From assembly GCF_001640805.2 (NCBI RefSeq), contig NC_066837.1, positions 20,887,341 through 20,951,340 on the forward strand: a stretch of 64,000 nt of DNA, in the 5' to 3' direction. This stretch comes from Lates calcarifer. Its lineage: Eukaryota > Chordata > Actinopteri > Centropomidae. Below are positions 17,662 to 29,400 of this stretch, piece after piece. Below the pieces are notes generated by a model. The model had not been told where the DNA came from and ran no database searches. It saw nothing but the letters and a program-made list of their open reading frames with translations. The position numbers and the translations under genes were made by a program. The first letter of the stretch is position 1, and each line of letters starts with the position of its first letter.

Positions 17662-20600
17662 GTCGACGTTATCGGGCCTCCTGCAGAGTTGCTCATGGGA
17701 GTCTCTCTTGTCAGGTTACTTATTTGGGAAATAAGAGACACAGACAGGCAAGGAGGCTTTTAAAGAAAACATCCCTGTGAAGGCCCACACATTTATGATT
17801 ATCCTTGAAATAAAGGCCTTGTGATCCAAAGGTTTTTTTGGATACTTTTGATACTTTGTTCCTTTGTTAAAATGCCATGGGAAAAAAAATCCTTTGAAGT
17901 AGCTGGATTGTGGCATCCATGGGCCACATGCTTAAGTGTTTGAACTGCATACAATCCCAGGATAGAGGTTCTTTCAGGCTGCAAAGGTCATCAAGGTTTT
18001 TTTTAATCCCTCGAAGATTTGCTGTTGGGGGGGGGGGGAGTAAAAGAGAAATTTCGTTCACATTTACTATTTCAATTTCACACTTTAAAAACATTCTCAG
18101 TATTTTGAATTTCAACAGTTCAGCGGTCCACCTAAAAAAGTTTCTGGTCTTAAAGCCTGATCCTGTTTGCTCTGGTTGGCAGCATTAAAAAATTCCCCAC
18201 GTTGCCCTATTAAAAATCTGGTATGGCACAGTTAGAACGACGAGTGAGTGACATCAAATAGAAGTGAGCAATTTCAAATACTTGAAGAGTCATAATGTGC
18301 GGCAGGAGGCAATGTATGCAGGAACACGTGGTCTGCAGTTTCCTCATTTTTGCATCTGTTTCAGCGAAAATTTTGCAGGAAAACCACACCTATAAAGTAC
18401 TGCTGTTGGCTTTTTTATGCTGGAAAGAAAGAGAACCTGAAAAAAACCTGTTCAAGTCTTCCCTCCACAATAAATTCAGTGAAACTCTTCTCTCAACAGA
18501 TAGTATGCATAATAGCATTCTATACAAAATGCTATCAGTATATCTATTTACTGAACTAGATTTAAGGGGGGCCAACTGCAGGGTAAATGTGCAATGCTAA
18601 CTCCCTGTTGTAGCAAAAAATTAAAAAATTACAAATATGGTTAACAAGAGACTTAACAATATTCCTTATACACTGAGACAAAGAAAAAAACACTGCAACA
18701 GGTTTGGTGGGTTGTCACTATCATGAGATATGTGGTACTGACTGAGCCAGTCCACGCAAATCTGATGAATGTCCTAAGCATAACCTCACACCAACTTACT
18801 CCTACTAAACAAACATGGCCCAGCGGGTGTTGACATTACTGTAAGCCTACAGCCCCACCTAAACATGCATTCAGCTATTTAGCCATCTCCTATAAAGTCT
18901 TCAATGCAACAATCACACAGAATATTTATGTCTCAAAACGCAGCCAGATGAAACACACAGCCCTTTGGATCTTTACATGACAAACCAAGCCAGAATGTCT
19001 GTGGCAGCCTGTCTCTGTTTAGTCTCTGTTGCTGTTGTACCTCAGTGACTGTGTAAAACTCTCCAGCAGTAGTACAAGCTAAGCTGTGGCAAAAAGAGAG
19101 GCAGGTTTGGCTCAGGATCAGAGCTAAGTGAAAAGGTTAGGACTGCTGAGAGTAATCTTTAGAAGTGGCCTTCAAAGCATGAAGTCCCCACAACAACAGG
19201 TCATATGACCTTTTGGGTAAAAGAAATGTTGGGTCAATAGCAGCACCCCTTACATGATAGAATGCCTGACAGTGTGTTCTGTAAATAAAAAAGGGTATCC
19301 ATGCACTTACTTGTCATAAATAAGAAGATGAACATCTAACACTGGCTGTAATAGGCATACCCGTGTACAAAATAATTATTAACAGAAAATGAGAATAGCC
19401 AGGCCAACCCAATTGCTGGGGCCATCTAAACCAAACTGTGCAAGCAACTTCCTTTTATGGTCGTACTCTGTCCCTGCTCTGGTCCATCACTCTGTTTATA
19501 ACAAACTGCATGTAAACGTTATCTATATAGCCTTAACTCTGTATTTAAAAACTAATGTCTTTTTCTTAAACCTAATGAAAGGCCAAGTGGGAGCTCAGGA
19601 AAAGTTTCTACTGTGCAAGTTCATTACCTAATTAATTTTTACTATTTGTAACTTTTTACATTTTTAAGTATCATATTAATACTGACATTTTTATTGAAGA
19701 TAACAAGCTTTGCTCATGCAAGAACTATTTGTGTTTGTTTGTCCAGGTCCTGAAAACTAAATATGAACCAAACCAAAGCAGACGTGTTTTTAGCTCCATC
19801 TTTCAAATGAACGCTGTGGTTTCTGCAAAACAACAAAGCAGTTTAATATTCAGGTGACCAAAGAAACTCTGGCCTCACAAGAATGAAAGGAGGAAGAAAA
19901 AAACTGTGGGTAATAAGTATATTAGAAAACCACAGAACCAGAGGTTCGTGAGATCCCGTAACTTTTCCATCCCTGACAAGCTTAAGAAAGTGCCCACTTG
20001 TTGTTCATGAATGTAATGACTGGACTGCCTCAGCAGTCTGAGCAAAAGACAGGGGATATGCAGAGATGTAAATATCAGTTGTGCACAAAACAGTGGAATC
20101 ACTCAGCGGCCATACAATTAAATGTCTTCTGATGAGAAAAGGGACTATTGATGGGCACTCAGTGCCCTTTTCTAGTCCATTCACACAACTGTGTACTATA
20201 AAGGTGTGGGGGGATCATTCTAAAGCTGTCATTGTGGTGTATGCTAGCTACAGTTATGGGATAATGTAAAACTGACAGCCAAATTATGCAGCTGTGACAA
20301 AACTTGCATTCATTTTGTGAGTTCCATTGAGTTAGGACTAATCATTTAGTTGATGTAAATATGAGGCTCAATTTGTACACAGCTTTGTAGAAATTCTAAT
20401 GCACATCCATCAATACTAGCACCACCACCATAGAGTGCAACTTTACACTTGGACTTCATGGCACATACAACCCACACAAAGACTAATGAAGATTCCATTA
20501 AGGGTATCTTGAACCCATCTCATAATGCCAGTGCATTTAGTCCTAAGCAGAACTGTGTAATGTTCTCCAGCTTTTGTTTATCCATTACAATGCATTTTGA

Positions 20601-22053
20601 GTCAAATTAGAAATGCATCAACGTTAGCTAATCAGAGATTACAATAAAGCACGTGCGTAAAGGAAATGCATTGAAATGCTATGATATGGCAAAATGGACT
20701 ACAAATACAGATTCAGGAAATATCTAAAATGAAGTGCCTGTGTTTCTGCTTGACAGCGCGTTTCTCCTCCAATAAGAGAAACAACAAACCAGGAATCTGG
20801 GCCTGTCAGTTCAAGTGGGTATCCGTGAAGCGTTAATGTTTGAGGCAAAATTGCAAAACAGAGGTGAGGTGGCAGCTATCAGCTACTGCTACTACACAGC
20901 ACTCCACGGGACGCAGCTAGCTCGATGGCTACGTGAACCAATGACAAATCCTTGGAAACAGATTACCGACAAAACGGTACCAGGTCGGGAAGTCAAGTCG
21001 CCTTCTGAGATTAATTGATTTACATAATATGAACACCTGAGGAAAACACACCAGGACTGCTGCTACTGTACGGATATCGGTGTGACAGTAATAGCATACC
21101 TGGACGCGAGCAGTCCTAATGCTACACGTTACGTTTTGACTGTTAACCTATCACCAACTAGCTAACTAGCGGTCGTTAGCCAACTCACGAAGGCTAAAAA
21201 TGTCTGATGTTAGCCAAGCCAGCTTTGAAACTGACAGAGAAAAAATACCTACGATGCATATCTCTAGCAACTAATCATCAAAAAGAGAAAAACACACTGG
21301 CTAAGCCAACTAAAACGACTGACAACAAGGCAGGAACTAAAAACAGATAAGCTAAACGTCAACAGCAGAGCAAACGTCAGTTATACCAGACTGCTAACTT
21401 GCTAACGTCAGCTAGCGGACAAGTTAGCCCACCAGCTAACTGCATTTTAGCGAGCGATCAAACGAGAGGAGTAACATCACGGTCAGGATGAAATAGTGAA
21501 ACAAACTGCTTTTATTATACCTATCAGGCGTTGCAAAGGGTGTGGGCTTCTCTTCTAGCACATTTATTCACACCCGGCGGTTAGCTTTCTCTCAAACACA
21601 GCTAACTGTGTGTGTAGGCCCGAGCAAAACGGTTGTTGGACGCGGACCGACCCATCCGCCGTGAGTCCGACCGAGAGGGGAAACCTCTGCTGCAGCCAGC
21701 TGAGCGCAATCGGGCAGCAGACACCCGAGGAGCGCAGCCGGTGGAGGCACCCTGAATCCCTGCAGAGCAGCCACTGAAGGCACACGAGCTGACGACTAAC
21801 TGCAACACAGTGTCTAAGCGCTGTTCCCGTATTGAATATTAGGCGAGGAAAAAAAGAAAACACTGTGAAAAACAGCGGCCATTCCGAAGCTGAACAAAAG
21901 AGTGCGTTCGTACTCACTACCGCAAAATGACACTTTAGCGTTACACACGTCGTAACAACAGACTGGCGAGTGTTTTGTCTCTAGAGCGATGCGTTACGGT
22001 GCTGTGAAGGGGTAAAACGTCCACTGTTAATGTGATAATATAACTGTTTTACC
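17662..22053 (-). other. shoc2 5' UTR part and first intron
   Basis: About 4.4 kb separates the start-codon exon from the noncoding first exon. The acceptor before the ATG was not fixed; candidates lie between about 17680 and 17720. The interval holds a G12 run (18027-18038), AT-rich stretches and, near the promoter (about 21110-21450), an unusual crowding of TTAGC/GCTAA words. No nested gene was seen. Confidence 0.55.
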
Positions 22054-22110
22054 TTCAGAGGTGTGACTCCGCCATCCTTGCTGCTTCCTCCTCTTTTCCT
22101 ACACTGCTGC
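22054..22110 (-). other. shoc2: shoc2 noncoding first exon and promoter
   Basis: The minus strand reads pyrimidine/purine-rich sequence, then CAAGGATGGCGG (22069-22080, close to the YY1 motif AAGATGGCGGC), then CTCTGAAG|GTAAAA, a good donor with the exon ending at 22053. YY1-type motifs just after the start are typical of TATA-less housekeeping promoters. The ATG in the motif opens a 6-codon upstream ORF that stops with TGA at 22057-22055, two bases before the donor. The 5' end at about 22110 is an estimate. Confidence 0.6.
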
Positions 22111-23760
22111 TCTACTCCCCTCCCTCCCCTGACACCAAACTGCGTCATTCGCACGCCTTACCACTGTTATCACGAGACTTTGAAACAATCAAATAATCCT
22201 GGATAAACTCCGGCTTCATTCCTACATACATACACCCTAAACAAATGAAGGACTTGTTTTGTTAAATATTGTGTTACAATAAACTCAGATCATGCAATAA
22301 CATGTACATATCATGCATCATTGGTCAAATATAAATACAAGCAGGCTGTAGCTATATACTGCATAGACGTGTGTACATGCACATAACCACTTTCTGTATG
22401 TATATAAAGTAACCTATTACATTAACCTTTTATAGTTTATTTCACCATTCTCAGACACTGTAGTAGTAGCAGCAGTAGTAGTAGAAGTAATGGTAATAAT
22501 AATAATACTAATAATAATAGTGAACTGAGCAGTTATATGATAATTGCTTTACTTAAGTAAGAGTAGTAACACTGCTAGTTAATCTCAATACTAGTAAAAT
22601 AAATAAATAAATAAAAAAAGTCCTGCTTTCAAAACTGTGCTTAAAGATCTACCCTAGAACTACCCTGCTTGGAATAAGAATTAGTACCTCACCGATACAG
22701 TTCTTTTACCTTAAAATTTCTTAAACCTACTCCTTCTCCATTGCTGAAAAATCCTGATTACAGGAATATGTGTAAATTGAATATTGGCTCACGACTGATG
22801 TCCAAACAAGTAGATTTTGCAAAATCCTGTTCATATACAGTATGTACATGCTTTAAACTCACATGTGATGTGAGCATAGATACACTTTCCTCCTTCAGCA
22901 AATTAATGTGAAAATAGCCTTCAGTATTGGCAGGAAAATATACTTAAAGTGTCAAAAGTAAAAGTGTTCTTTGGACACAATGATCCTTTATAGAGGTTTA
23001 CATTATTATATATTATATTATTGGAATGTTATTGCTGATGCATTGACTTGTAAGTAGCATTTTCACATTGAAGCTGGTGGAGCAGGGGCTATTTTTAACT
23101 TCTTATGCAGTGTTGAGTAATTTAAGATAAGATAACATAAGATAATCCTTTATTAGTCCCACAACTGGGAAATTTACATTGTTGCAGCAGCATCAGATAT
23201 TGAAAAGATAGAAAAAAAGGCATAAACATAAGTAAAAGACAAGGTATGAGCAAGATAATATTATACAAATTTAAACATAAGAACAGTATAAACAGGACAA
23301 TGTAATAAAAATATGAACAAAGGAGGAATATACACAAGACTATATACATAGAGACAGATTGAACTAAATATAGATATTGCACACAGTGAATGACTGATAG
23401 CAGCTGTTTTGTTAGGATGGATTAAAGTGCAGAACCTAGTGATATGGTCCATGTGACTGTGTGGTCTACTAGGAGGAGTGCTTGCTGTAGAGTCGGACAA
23501 CGGCAGGCAGGAAAGACCTGCTTCATAGATAACAATGAATCTTCTTTTTATATATATATATAAAAAGGTGATATCAGATGGTCAGAAATTGTTACTGTGA
23601 CAGTTTTGCAAAGACTCTCACTTTTAGCAAATGAACTGTGGTAAAAAATAAATAAATAATAATAATAATAAATAAACATTGCACATAAATTTGAGTCGTG
23701 TTATTCTGTAGGTGTCAGTAAAGCACTGCGCCTATGAGGTAAAGCGAAGAAGAAAGTCAC
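22111..23760. other. Spacer between the divergent shoc2 and bbip1 promoters
   Basis: AT-rich sequence of about 1.6 kb with AAT/TAG trinucleotide runs (about 22463-22520 and 23650-23675) and one dispersed repeat (23126-23525). No coding content was recognised. Confidence 0.5.
23126..23525. repeat. Dispersed teleost retroelement fragment
   Basis: The left end, GATAAGATAACATAAGATAA followed by TCCTTTATTAGTCCCACAAC, and the right end, CTTGCTGTAGAGTCGGACAA followed by CGGCAGGCAGGAAAGACCTGC, are phrases I know as recurrent repeat sequence in many fish genomes. No open reading frame survives. Family and exact limits were not determined. Confidence 0.5.
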
Positions 23761-23830
23761 GTGATTCTCGCAGACGCGTTGGCTTGACAACCGCTGTAAT
23801 CTTGCTTGGTGCTAAAGGTGGGTTGCTAAA
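23745..23830 (+). promoter_or_regulatory. bbip1 promoter with E-box and diverged X-box
   Basis: A short CpG-richer stretch carries TCACGTGA (about 23758) and GTTGGCTTGACAAC at 23778-23791. The latter is the inverted-repeat X-box architecture of RFX factors (GTTGCC-N-GGCAAC) with one symmetric change in each arm. RFX factors drive many cilium genes, and bbip1 encodes a BBSome subunit. A possible first-exon donor (CTAAAG|GTGGGT) follows at 23818. Both the start site and RFX use are inferred. Confidence 0.4.
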
Positions 23831-24527
23831 GGTTGACTTTTATAACCTTTTTTTTTTTTTTTTTAATTAACCTGGTCACACACGACAGCGAAAACATATC
23901 GCAGCGTATTGACAGAGGTAGTGACCATGTTTGACCGGTATTTCGCTGAAAGAAAGATGCCATTACTTTAGCTAGGCCTATGTAGCTATCCGATCTTGTG
24001 TCTTTTACGTGCTAAAGCTGGCTGGCGTTAGCTGGACCTAGCTATTACATTCGGACACTGACTAATTAACAGTTACAATGACTAACCACCAACACCATCC
24101 TGTGAAAATTGAGGCCGAATATAATAAAAACGTGAACATTCAACACATTGCAACAGCTACATTTTTCACAAATACAACGCATTGAACTGATACTAAATGT
24201 TTTTTTTCCTCCAGGGTGGTCCGGTGTTATTTGTCTTGCTACTGTTACTGAAACCATAATTTATCGCTCTGCATGTAAATATGCTAAAGCTCCTACTGAA
24301 CTTGCGCCACAGATCCTGCTTACAGTTTATATCAATTTACTTCCTCCTGTAACTAATTCCCTTCATTATCAACTGAGAAAATAGCCTGCGATATTAGTTA
24401 TTAGCAGCAGCTTACTTCACGATCTTACGGTGTCAGTCGTACTTTGTTTTCGTGAATCTGTGCTGGATACAATTCTGATAAATATTTTAAACTATGTTTA
24501 CCTTTCAGCGGGCACTCGGAAGACACA

Positions 24528-25319
24528 ATGCCAGAAGTCAAGTCAATATTCAGAGAAGTTCTGCCTAAACAAGGTTTGCACCGCAGCAATTAGCTCTTTG
24601 GACAGCAGTGGTTACAAACAAAAGGCTGTTTGTGGAGCTCAGTACAACATGTGAACTGTTCAGAAATCTGCAAAAGCTTGCAAAATTAGTCAGTGGGTGC
24701 TCTGTACTGTGTGTTCCCTCTTTACAATCTCTTTTACAGCGTAACGTCATTGACATTGTCGCAATATAAACAATTATATAATTTGGGTTAGTACCGTAGC
24801 TGGATAACAATGGATTTCTAGTGTTAAAAGTGCAACGCCTTTTAATGTATACAGATGCGTAAAATGTCCAGATGTTTCATGTTGTGAGATTGCTGGTTAA
24901 AACCCAGCCCACAGCCCAGGGCCTACAGATGTAACCATCGGCCTCACTTCCTGGAGGTTGCACGTTTGGATGTGATGCTCTCACATTAGCAGTATCTATT
25001 AAAAGTTCAGTTTTAAGTAGAACATTTCTCACCTCTAATGTGCAAGAGGCTTTTGTGAAAAATAGCAGCCTTCTCTTATTCTTTGTGCTTAAACCAAGAT
25101 TTGTTGTAGAGATGTGAGAATTTATGTTGTGTTTTTTTTGGGTTTTTTTTGCCATCCACAGGGCAGCTTTCCATGGAAGATGTCCCCACCATGGTTCTGT
25201 GTAAGCCAAAGCTGCTCCCACTCAAATCAGTCACCCTTGAGAAACTGGAGAAGATGCAGATGGAGGCTCAAGAGGCTGTCAAACAGCAGGAACTGGCAAT
25301 GAAGGAGCAGTCGCAGTAA
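24528..25319 (+). CDS. bbip1: BBSome-interacting protein 1 (complete, 2 coding exons, 67 aa)
   Basis: Small subunit of the BBSome, the coat complex that moves membrane proteins in and out of the primary cilium. It is also linked to microtubule acetylation. Coding exons: 24528-24573 and 25162-25319. The upstream acceptor CTTTCAG|CGGGCAC (exon from 24509) puts the ATG 19 nt into its exon. The first exon encodes [15 protein letters not shown] and splits a Gly codon; the second starts after CCACAG and encodes [20 protein letters not shown], then a short coiled coil rich in K, E and Q, ending at TAA. Human BBIP1 (short form, about 70 aa) aligns throughout. The donor AAG|GTTTGC is weak but forced by the frame. 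Noncoding exon(s) lie upstream, toward 23800. Confidence 0.93.
24574..25161 (+). other. bbip1 coding intron
   Basis: 588 bp, GT-AG, with a T-rich tract before the acceptor (GTGTTTTTTTTGGGTTTTTTTT). Nothing else was seen inside. Confidence 0.75.
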
Positions 25320-25830
25320 ATCGAGGATTTGCAACAGCAGAACCAGACTGGCAGAAAATTCCTTTACATGGATGACACATTAACACTAATAGATTAAGTA
25401 TGTTTATGGAGAGTGACATGCAGCATGAAGTTGATGTTTAGCTACATAGAGCAGAAAAGTTAAGGAAGTGGTGAGTCTAGTCACGTAAGCTAAACCACTA
25501 TTCAGTTCTTCTTCCTGTTCACTATTGTCAAATGATCTGCTGCATGTAATCAATAAGGATTAAGTCTTTTGCTTGCCAGTTTCTCCACTGTGGTTGGCTA
25601 CTGAGACCTGTGCACTTCTGCAGACCTTTCATTTGTATTACTGCTATACAACATTTTTTTGTATGACCTTAATCCATACAAGCCAAGAGTGTAGGTGCAA
25701 CGTGGTTAGTAGCGTGCATTAATGTCGTGACATTCAAAAAAACAGTCTTGGATTATTTAACAGTGATTTAATGAACAAACAACGAGCAATATGTGGTACA
25801 TTTCACACACCAGTGTTGCCCAGTTATAAA

Positions 25831-25836
25831 AATAAA
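25831..25836 (+). terminator. bbip1 poly(A) signal
   Basis: AATAAA 512 nt after the bbip1 stop, followed by GT-rich TTTTGTGAAG and GGTATTTGTTTTTTG. It implies a 3' UTR of about 0.53 kb (25320 to about 25855), ending close to the converging pdcd4 transcript. Confidence 0.55.
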
Positions 25837-26026
25837 CACTCTAAACACCATTTTGTGAAGTTACACGACTGGTATTTGTTTTTTGCACTGTACTCATGTT
25901 TCCATACCTTCAGTAATGACATCACTGTGTGATTTAAAGGGTCAAAAAAAGAAGGACAAGCACAGCATAGAAACAGCAGCTAGTTAGGCAGCCTGTATTG
26001 CATTGAACCAACATGCTCCCCTTATA

Positions 26027-26032
26027 TTTATT
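26027..26032 (-). terminator. pdcd4 poly(A) signal
   Basis: Minus-strand AATAAA within ATAAAAAATAAATATAAGG, with GT-rich sequence downstream. A weaker ATTAAA near 25765 would make the transcript overlap bbip1. Confidence 0.5.
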
Positions 26033-26188
26033 TTTTATACCCCTTTATAAAGCTCTTGACACAAACCAGTCATCTCTGTACAAACACTGCTTTCTAGAAA
26101 ACACAAAAGGAGTGGCAGTGAAATCAAGAAAATACTGTACAAAACAACATGGAATGACTGATACTGAGAGGTGTGGCACTTTAAGGGT

Positions 26189-26196
26189 TAGCTTAT
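26189..26196 (-). promoter_or_regulatory. 8-mer miR-21 target site in pdcd4 3' UTR
   Basis: The mRNA strand reads ATAAGCTA, the exact complement of miR-21 positions 2-8 plus the A opposite position 1. It starts about 210 nt after the stop codon. PDCD4 is a classic miR-21 target in mammals, with the site at about 230-250 nt of the human 3' UTR. The sequence match is direct. Use in this species is inference. Confidence 0.75.
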
Positions 26197-26406
26197 GTAA
26201 ATATTTATATTGAAACACCTTGGAGAAAGTGATCGTCAGTTTCAATCAAAAGTGCAGTTTTTTTTTTAGCCCACCTCAATTTCAGAAATGTACATTCTTT
26301 TGACTGTTAGAAGGGAAAAATTGTACCCAACTATCTTGAAAAATATGCAAGTAAAAAAGTAGCTTTATCCTCTCCCCCTTCTTCTCTGGCACATAAAAAG
26401 GGCTCT

Positions 26407-29400
26407 TCAGTAGCTTTCAAGTTTGACAACACCACCGTCTCCCTCGCTGACAAATCTCTTCCTGCCTCTGATGACAGACAGATCATATTAACAACAACAA
26501 CAACAAAAAGATTTTTTTTAAAAACAAAACAAACAAAAACAAACAGGCAAACACATCTCCCATCAAGGATAAATGGAAGGTACTTACCGACAGGGACAAA
26601 GATCTCTTAACTTTACATCAATTATTCCCATACTGAAGCTCTCATCGACAAATTGCTCCAGGATGAAATATGCACGAGGGACATCGATGTTGATTTCAGC
26701 AATGTCCATATAAACTCTTTCATAGCCCTATGAAAGAAAGAAGACACTGTATATAAAACACAATTTCATAAGGCTAGAGAACAAATGAGGGAATTCTTAG
26801 TGAAAATAGGTCTGTGCAGTACATAATTCAAACACCAGGTGGCACCTTACCCTTCTCATTTGGTCTACAGTGATGATGGAGGACGTGGAGAGAGACTTGA
26901 GAAGCTGCAGAACCATTTTGAATGTTTTCTCTCCTTTGGACTCCAGCACCATCACTATCGCCTGAGAGAAATAGCAATATTCACAGCCTTGTATTAAAAC
27001 TATAAACCTTTTGTAGTAGCTATTGGAATCACATACTGCAGTACAAAACATACAGTAGCTTTATTTACAGGTTTTAGTTTAGACCACATGACACAAGAGA
27101 TGTTTACACTCATACATGATGACTATTAGTATTTACCTCATAAACAAACTCATGGTGGAAATGGGGAACCTCCAGGTCTCTCAGGCATCTCTCAGCCTCC
27201 TTACTGTCTCCTGATAGGATGTACTCCTTCAGCAGCAGGTTCATCTAGCAGGGCAGAAAAAAACGTAATAAAAATTATTAACCTGTAGTATTTTTTCTTA
27301 TAGCTACAGGAAGTTGTAAAGCAACACTCAAGCACAACTGTAGGGAATTGTGGACTTGAAATCCCCTTCTCAAAAAAACAACAGAGAAAGAGACCGGTAC
27401 ATCAACACAGTAAAAACATGTTAATACAGCGTTGATTGTTCTTGAGCATTTGAGAAAAAGAGAAGTGAGAACTGTTTTCCTCAAGGGATGCTGTGTTGAT
27501 CACATTTAAAGCAGTGTTTGCTGCACAGAAATGACTGATTCCGTTAATAGATTTGTTGAAATAAATGAGGTGTTACAGGTTGCACAACTTTTCACCTGTT
27601 TACAGTGTTTATTTTTCCTAACTACCAAAAGCTCTTCCTTGTCTATATTGTCTTTCTGGTAAATGGCAAATGTACTGTATTGGTTAAACAAAAAAACATA
27701 ATACCAGAGGGTACTAGACTAATGCAGAGACCTGGTCTACTACCAGCATCTTCTCATATCTGATCTGTGTAGTTTACCTCTTTGATGAGTTGTATGACAG
27801 GTCTCTGGCCTCCGCCTGTCCCCCACTGGTTGTCTATGCGAAGTCCACCCATACTCATCTTCAGCAGCACTGCTGCTCGATCCAGGGCCGCCCTGGAAGA
27901 CGAAAAATGTTTTTGGGGCAAATTTGACATACTGCAACACTAATTTGTAACCCTACACTCATTACTGCCTCCCCCATCTACAAGTGATCACACTGCTTCT
28001 GCTCCAATATGCAGAAAATTCCATGGTTGCATGTATTTGTTAGGTTAGGTTTAATGGATGCTGTTAATTTGACACAGGACTCTTTTACTGTCAGTTGTTT
28101 GTAATAGGTACACACACATATGAACACTGAAGCAGGATTTTCTTGCTGTAATCATTCCTCCAGTTCATACTGGCCATTAAAAGACCCCTTCCTAATGCAC
28201 TTTCAGTCTAAGAAAGTAGGGGACTAAATCCACAGCCCTGTTTTCATGCAAAAATGTTATGAAAAATTTACTAGACTTTGGGTTGTCTGAGTGCATATCT
28301 TCCAAAGTTCCCGCTCTTTTTGGTGCAAATTTACCTTTTTCGTTACGACCCCTCCACTGCAGCTTAATATGGAAACACATGGGGGTATTTAATACTAAAA
28401 GCACTGAAAATATTAACTCGTTTTGTCTGCCCAACTTTTGGAGTTATATTAGCTTAGATAATATAATAACAGATAAACTTTGGAGTACACTTCTACACAG
28501 GAAGAGGACTGTGGATATTGTTCCCCATCACTTACATTCAACATGTTTTAAGAGGCGATCATTAGTAGTATGAACAGGAGGAATGATTATAGCAAGAGAA
28601 GCCTGTTTAAATGTTCAAATGAGCATCTGACTATTGTTTTAAGAAATACTTGAAAATGTTGTTTAAGCTTTATCTAATATTACAGATATATATGCAAGAA
28701 TCTGCATGATACTGTTGACTGAATCCCATTTTATCTTTAGCAGCCATTATAATTTCTTGCACACACATAAAACCCTGACATAATCTCTGAAGATTTTCAT
28801 GATAAGAGCACAAAACAGGAAACTACAATTATGAGCTGCAGAGCTTTGCCAACAATCACATACCTTGTGTATTCACAGTCAACTCTGCCTTTGTAGCCCT
28901 CGATGTAGCCCTCGGACAATATTTGGTCGCTAACAGCACGTGCAATAAACTGGCCAACCAACTGGAAGAAAAGGACAAAAGTGGGAAAAATATGAACAAC
29001 CCCAAACGAATTTTTTAAAATGTTGTTCTGAGCACAGTTTGACAGAAACCTGATTCACCAGGGCTCTCCTTAGACCTGTTATTCTGTCTGCTAAGTCAGA
29101 GGGGGAGTTGATCCTGAGTCAAAATGTCATGATCCTCATGTTCATGCATGACTGACAACCAAAAACAGCTCTTTCATGTTAATGGGCATTTCAAATACAC
29201 ACTGAGGAATGAATATTTGTGAATGTTTAGAATTACACTGTGTCATTTGTAGGGCTTGCTATTTTTTGCTTTTATTATATTTCTAAACGCCAAAACATTT
29301 GTGTACATTTTTAAAACAAAGATGGGTGAAAATTAATTTCAACAGCATCAACGATTCTTTGCCATTTCTTTGAGGAACAGCATCCCCATGCAGCAGGGAT

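Larger units (their letters stand above)
26010..26406 (-). other. pdcd4: pdcd4 3' UTR
   Basis: It begins after the TGA at 26409-26407. The best end signal is minus-strand AATAAA at 26027-26032, followed by GTTGGTT-rich sequence. This gives a compact UTR of about 0.4 kb that carries an 8-mer miR-21 site (26189-26196). Confidence 0.55.
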
